Positions 7,181 through 7,942 of a stretch of 7,942 nucleotides of DNA are shown here, piece by piece. The notes under the pieces are model-generated. The model was not told the DNA's origin, ran no database searches, and saw only the letters and a list, made by a program, of their open reading frames with translations. Location: positions 1 through 7,942 of the forward strand of contig JACMQR010000257.1 of assembly GCA_014376885.1 (NCBI GenBank), in the 5' to 3' direction. Source of the stretch: Polaromonas sp. (GTDB lineage Bacteria; Pseudomonadota; Gammaproteobacteria; Burkholderiales; Burkholderiaceae_C). The translations under genes were made by a program, and so were the position numbers. Within the stretch, counting starts at the first letter, position 1. Each line of letters opens with the position of its first letter.

Positions 7181-7651
7181 ATGACCACCCACACCCATCC
7201 TGTGTATGCCAAGCTCGAGTCGCTCAACATCACCTTGCCTGAAGTGGCCACGCCGGCCGCCGCCTACCTGCCCTTCGTGCGAACCGGCAACCTGATTTTC
7301 CTGAGCGGCCACCTGGCCAAGCGGGACGGCCAGGTCATCGTCGGCCAGCTCGGCGGCGCGGTGACCACCGAGCAAGGCAAAGCGGCCGCCCGGCTCATCG
7401 CCATCGACCTGATGGGCACGCTGCACGCGGCGCTGGGCGACTTGGGCCAGGTCAAGCGCATCGTCAAGGTCATGAGCCTGGTCAATTCGACCGGCAGCTT
7501 TACCGAGCACCACCTGGTCACCAACGGCTGCAGCGAATTGCTGGTCGAGGTGTTTGGCGACGCTGGCAAACATGCCCGCAGCGCCTTCGGCGTAGCGCAG
7601 ATCCCGATGGGGGCTTGCGTGGAGATCGAGCTGGTTGCCGAGGTGGCGTGA
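7181..7651 (+). CDS. RidA/YjgF/UK114 family protein
   Basis: A 156-residue member of the YjgF/RidA superfamily, probably of the longer YjgF-endoribonuclease-like subgroup. Classical RidA is a cytoplasmic trimer that hydrolyses reactive enamines/imines made by PLP enzymes to 2-oxo acids and ammonia. The visible signatures are GNLIFLSGHLAKRDG (36-50), then EVFGDAGKHARSAFGVAQIP (123-142) and CVEIELVAEVA at the C-terminus. Arg133 aligns with RidA Arg105 and Glu148 with RidA Glu120, so the substrate-carboxylate and active-site residues seem present; subgroup members may nevertheless have other substrates. ATG 7181 is the only good start, yet no Shine-Dalgarno sequence precedes it (the leader ends TGATATCCTT), so it may be weakly translated or use a short or leaderless mRNA. 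It stands alone on the plus strand, divergent from comEC and convergent with the gene at 7792. Confidence 0.93.
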   Translation: MTTHTHPVYAKLESLNITLPEVATPAAAYLPFVRTGNLIFLSGHLAKRDGQVIVGQLGGAVTTEQGKAAARLIAIDLMGTLHAALGDLGQVKRIVKVMSLVNSTGSFTEHHLVTNGCSELLVEVFGDAGKHARSAFGVAQIPMGACVEIELVAEVA

Positions 7652-7727
7652 GGCGCCTGGCGGCATCGGCGCAGTTGCCGGTTGTGCAGCAGCGGATGGC
7701 GGCCCCGCGCCGCCCGACTCACCATTC

Positions 7728-7770
7728 GCTATCGAATAAATAGCTGCCTACGCCCGCGCTGATTGCACAA
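7728..7770 (+). repeat. Repeat-like element, copy 3 (intergenic)
   Basis: GCTAT-CGAATAA-ATAGCTG followed by CGCCCG and TGCACAA, with block spacings identical to those at 1314-1356. GCTAT and ATAGC can pair as a stem; an alternative hairpin ATTCG-CTAT-CGAAT starts at 7724. It lies in the 140-nt gap between the convergent RidA-like gene and the terminal partial gene. It resembles short interspersed elements common between genes of Comamonadaceae, by recollection only. Confidence 0.55.
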
Positions 7771-7790
7771 CAGCCCTTTTCAGCCCTTTT
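7771..7790. repeat. Perfect 10-nt tandem duplication CAGCCCTTTT
   Basis: CAGCCCTTTT occurs twice in direct succession, immediately after the repeat-like element and one base before the stop codon of the minus-strand gene. The T-runs could help end plus-strand transcription from the RidA-like gene, but no strong GC stem abuts them. Confidence 0.8.
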
Positions 7791-7791
7791 A

Positions 7792-7942
7792 TCATTCGAT
7801 CCGCACCACCCCCGTCGGCTTGAAGCCCAGGTCGGCCGACTTGCCCTTGCGCGCCCGGGCGGTCCGGGCATTGTTCAGACTGCGGATTTCCAGCGTTTCC
7901 GCGCGCTCTTTGGCGCCGCGGCCGATGCCGTCGATGCGCACG
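7792..7942 (-). CDS. C-terminal end of an unidentified protein
   Basis: The minus frame is open from the right edge of the window to TGA at 7794-7792, giving the last 49 residues, from VRIDGIGRGAKERAE through RKGKSADLGFKPTGVVRIE. It is basic, with no membrane segment and no motif I can name. The tail ADLGFKPTGVVRIE is faintly reminiscent of RlpA/double-psi-barrel C-termini, but the preceding residues do not fit, so I assign no function. Support for being coding: GC-rich codon positions like its neighbours, and a stop placed just beyond an AT-richer repeat region. The rest lies outside the window. Confidence 0.6.
   Translation of the reverse strand, partial: VRIDGIGRGAKERAETLEIRSLNNARTARARKGKSADLGFKPTGVVRIE

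Noticed and set aside
7154..7666. Minus-strand frame of 170 codons opposite the RidA-like gene
   Set aside because: Antisense shadow; the plus strand carries conserved RidA-family residues.
1..7942. CRISPR array, tRNA, rRNA, transposase or prophage genes
   Set aside because: I saw no regularly spaced repeats, cloverleaf-like RNA gene, or mobile-element protein in any frame.

Overview
The window is GC-rich, densely coded, and most like a beta-proteobacterium of the Burkholderiales, probably Comamonadaceae (Polaromonas/Rhodoferax/Acidovorax type). This rests on codon use, the ATP-grasp / alpha-E / transglutaminase cassette, and short AT-rich elements of the form GCTAT-N7-ATAGCTG, which resemble interspersed repeats I recall from that family. 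The assignment is inference; there is no rRNA or other phylogenetic marker here.

Layout, left to right: (1) 1-924, plus strand, the 3' part of an MltB-type lytic murein transglycosylase. (2) Converging on it, a minus-strand cassette: a circularly permuted ATP-grasp protein (4280-2787), an alpha-E protein (2784-1822), then a transglutaminase-like protein (1775-948). ATP-grasp and alpha-E are tightly coupled; the alpha-E frame carries an in-frame TAG at codon 33. (3) Upstream on the same strand, after an 89-nt gap, a full-length comEC/rec2 DNA-uptake channel gene (6904-4370). (4) A divergent, AT-rich intergenic region (6905-7180) with a perfect 10-bp inverted repeat. (5) A plus-strand RidA/YjgF-family gene (7181-7651). 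(6) A convergent gap (7652-7791) with a short repeat element and a 10-nt tandem duplication. (7) The last 49 codons of an unidentified minus-strand gene (7792-7942).

The most interesting part is the ATP-grasp / alpha-E / transglutaminase cassette. Families of this kind have been predicted from comparative genomics to form a peptide-ligation or protein-tagging system, often beside an Anbu proteasome-like peptidase. No Anbu gene is in this window. Two sequence features could silence the cassette: the amber codon in alpha-E, and an A8 run just before the catalytic cysteine of the transglutaminase, where a one-base insertion or -1 slip gives an immediate TAG. Either this copy is decaying, or the amber is a sequencing error or is read through. 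The comEC, RidA-like and MltB genes look intact where visible and show no obvious functional link to the cassette.
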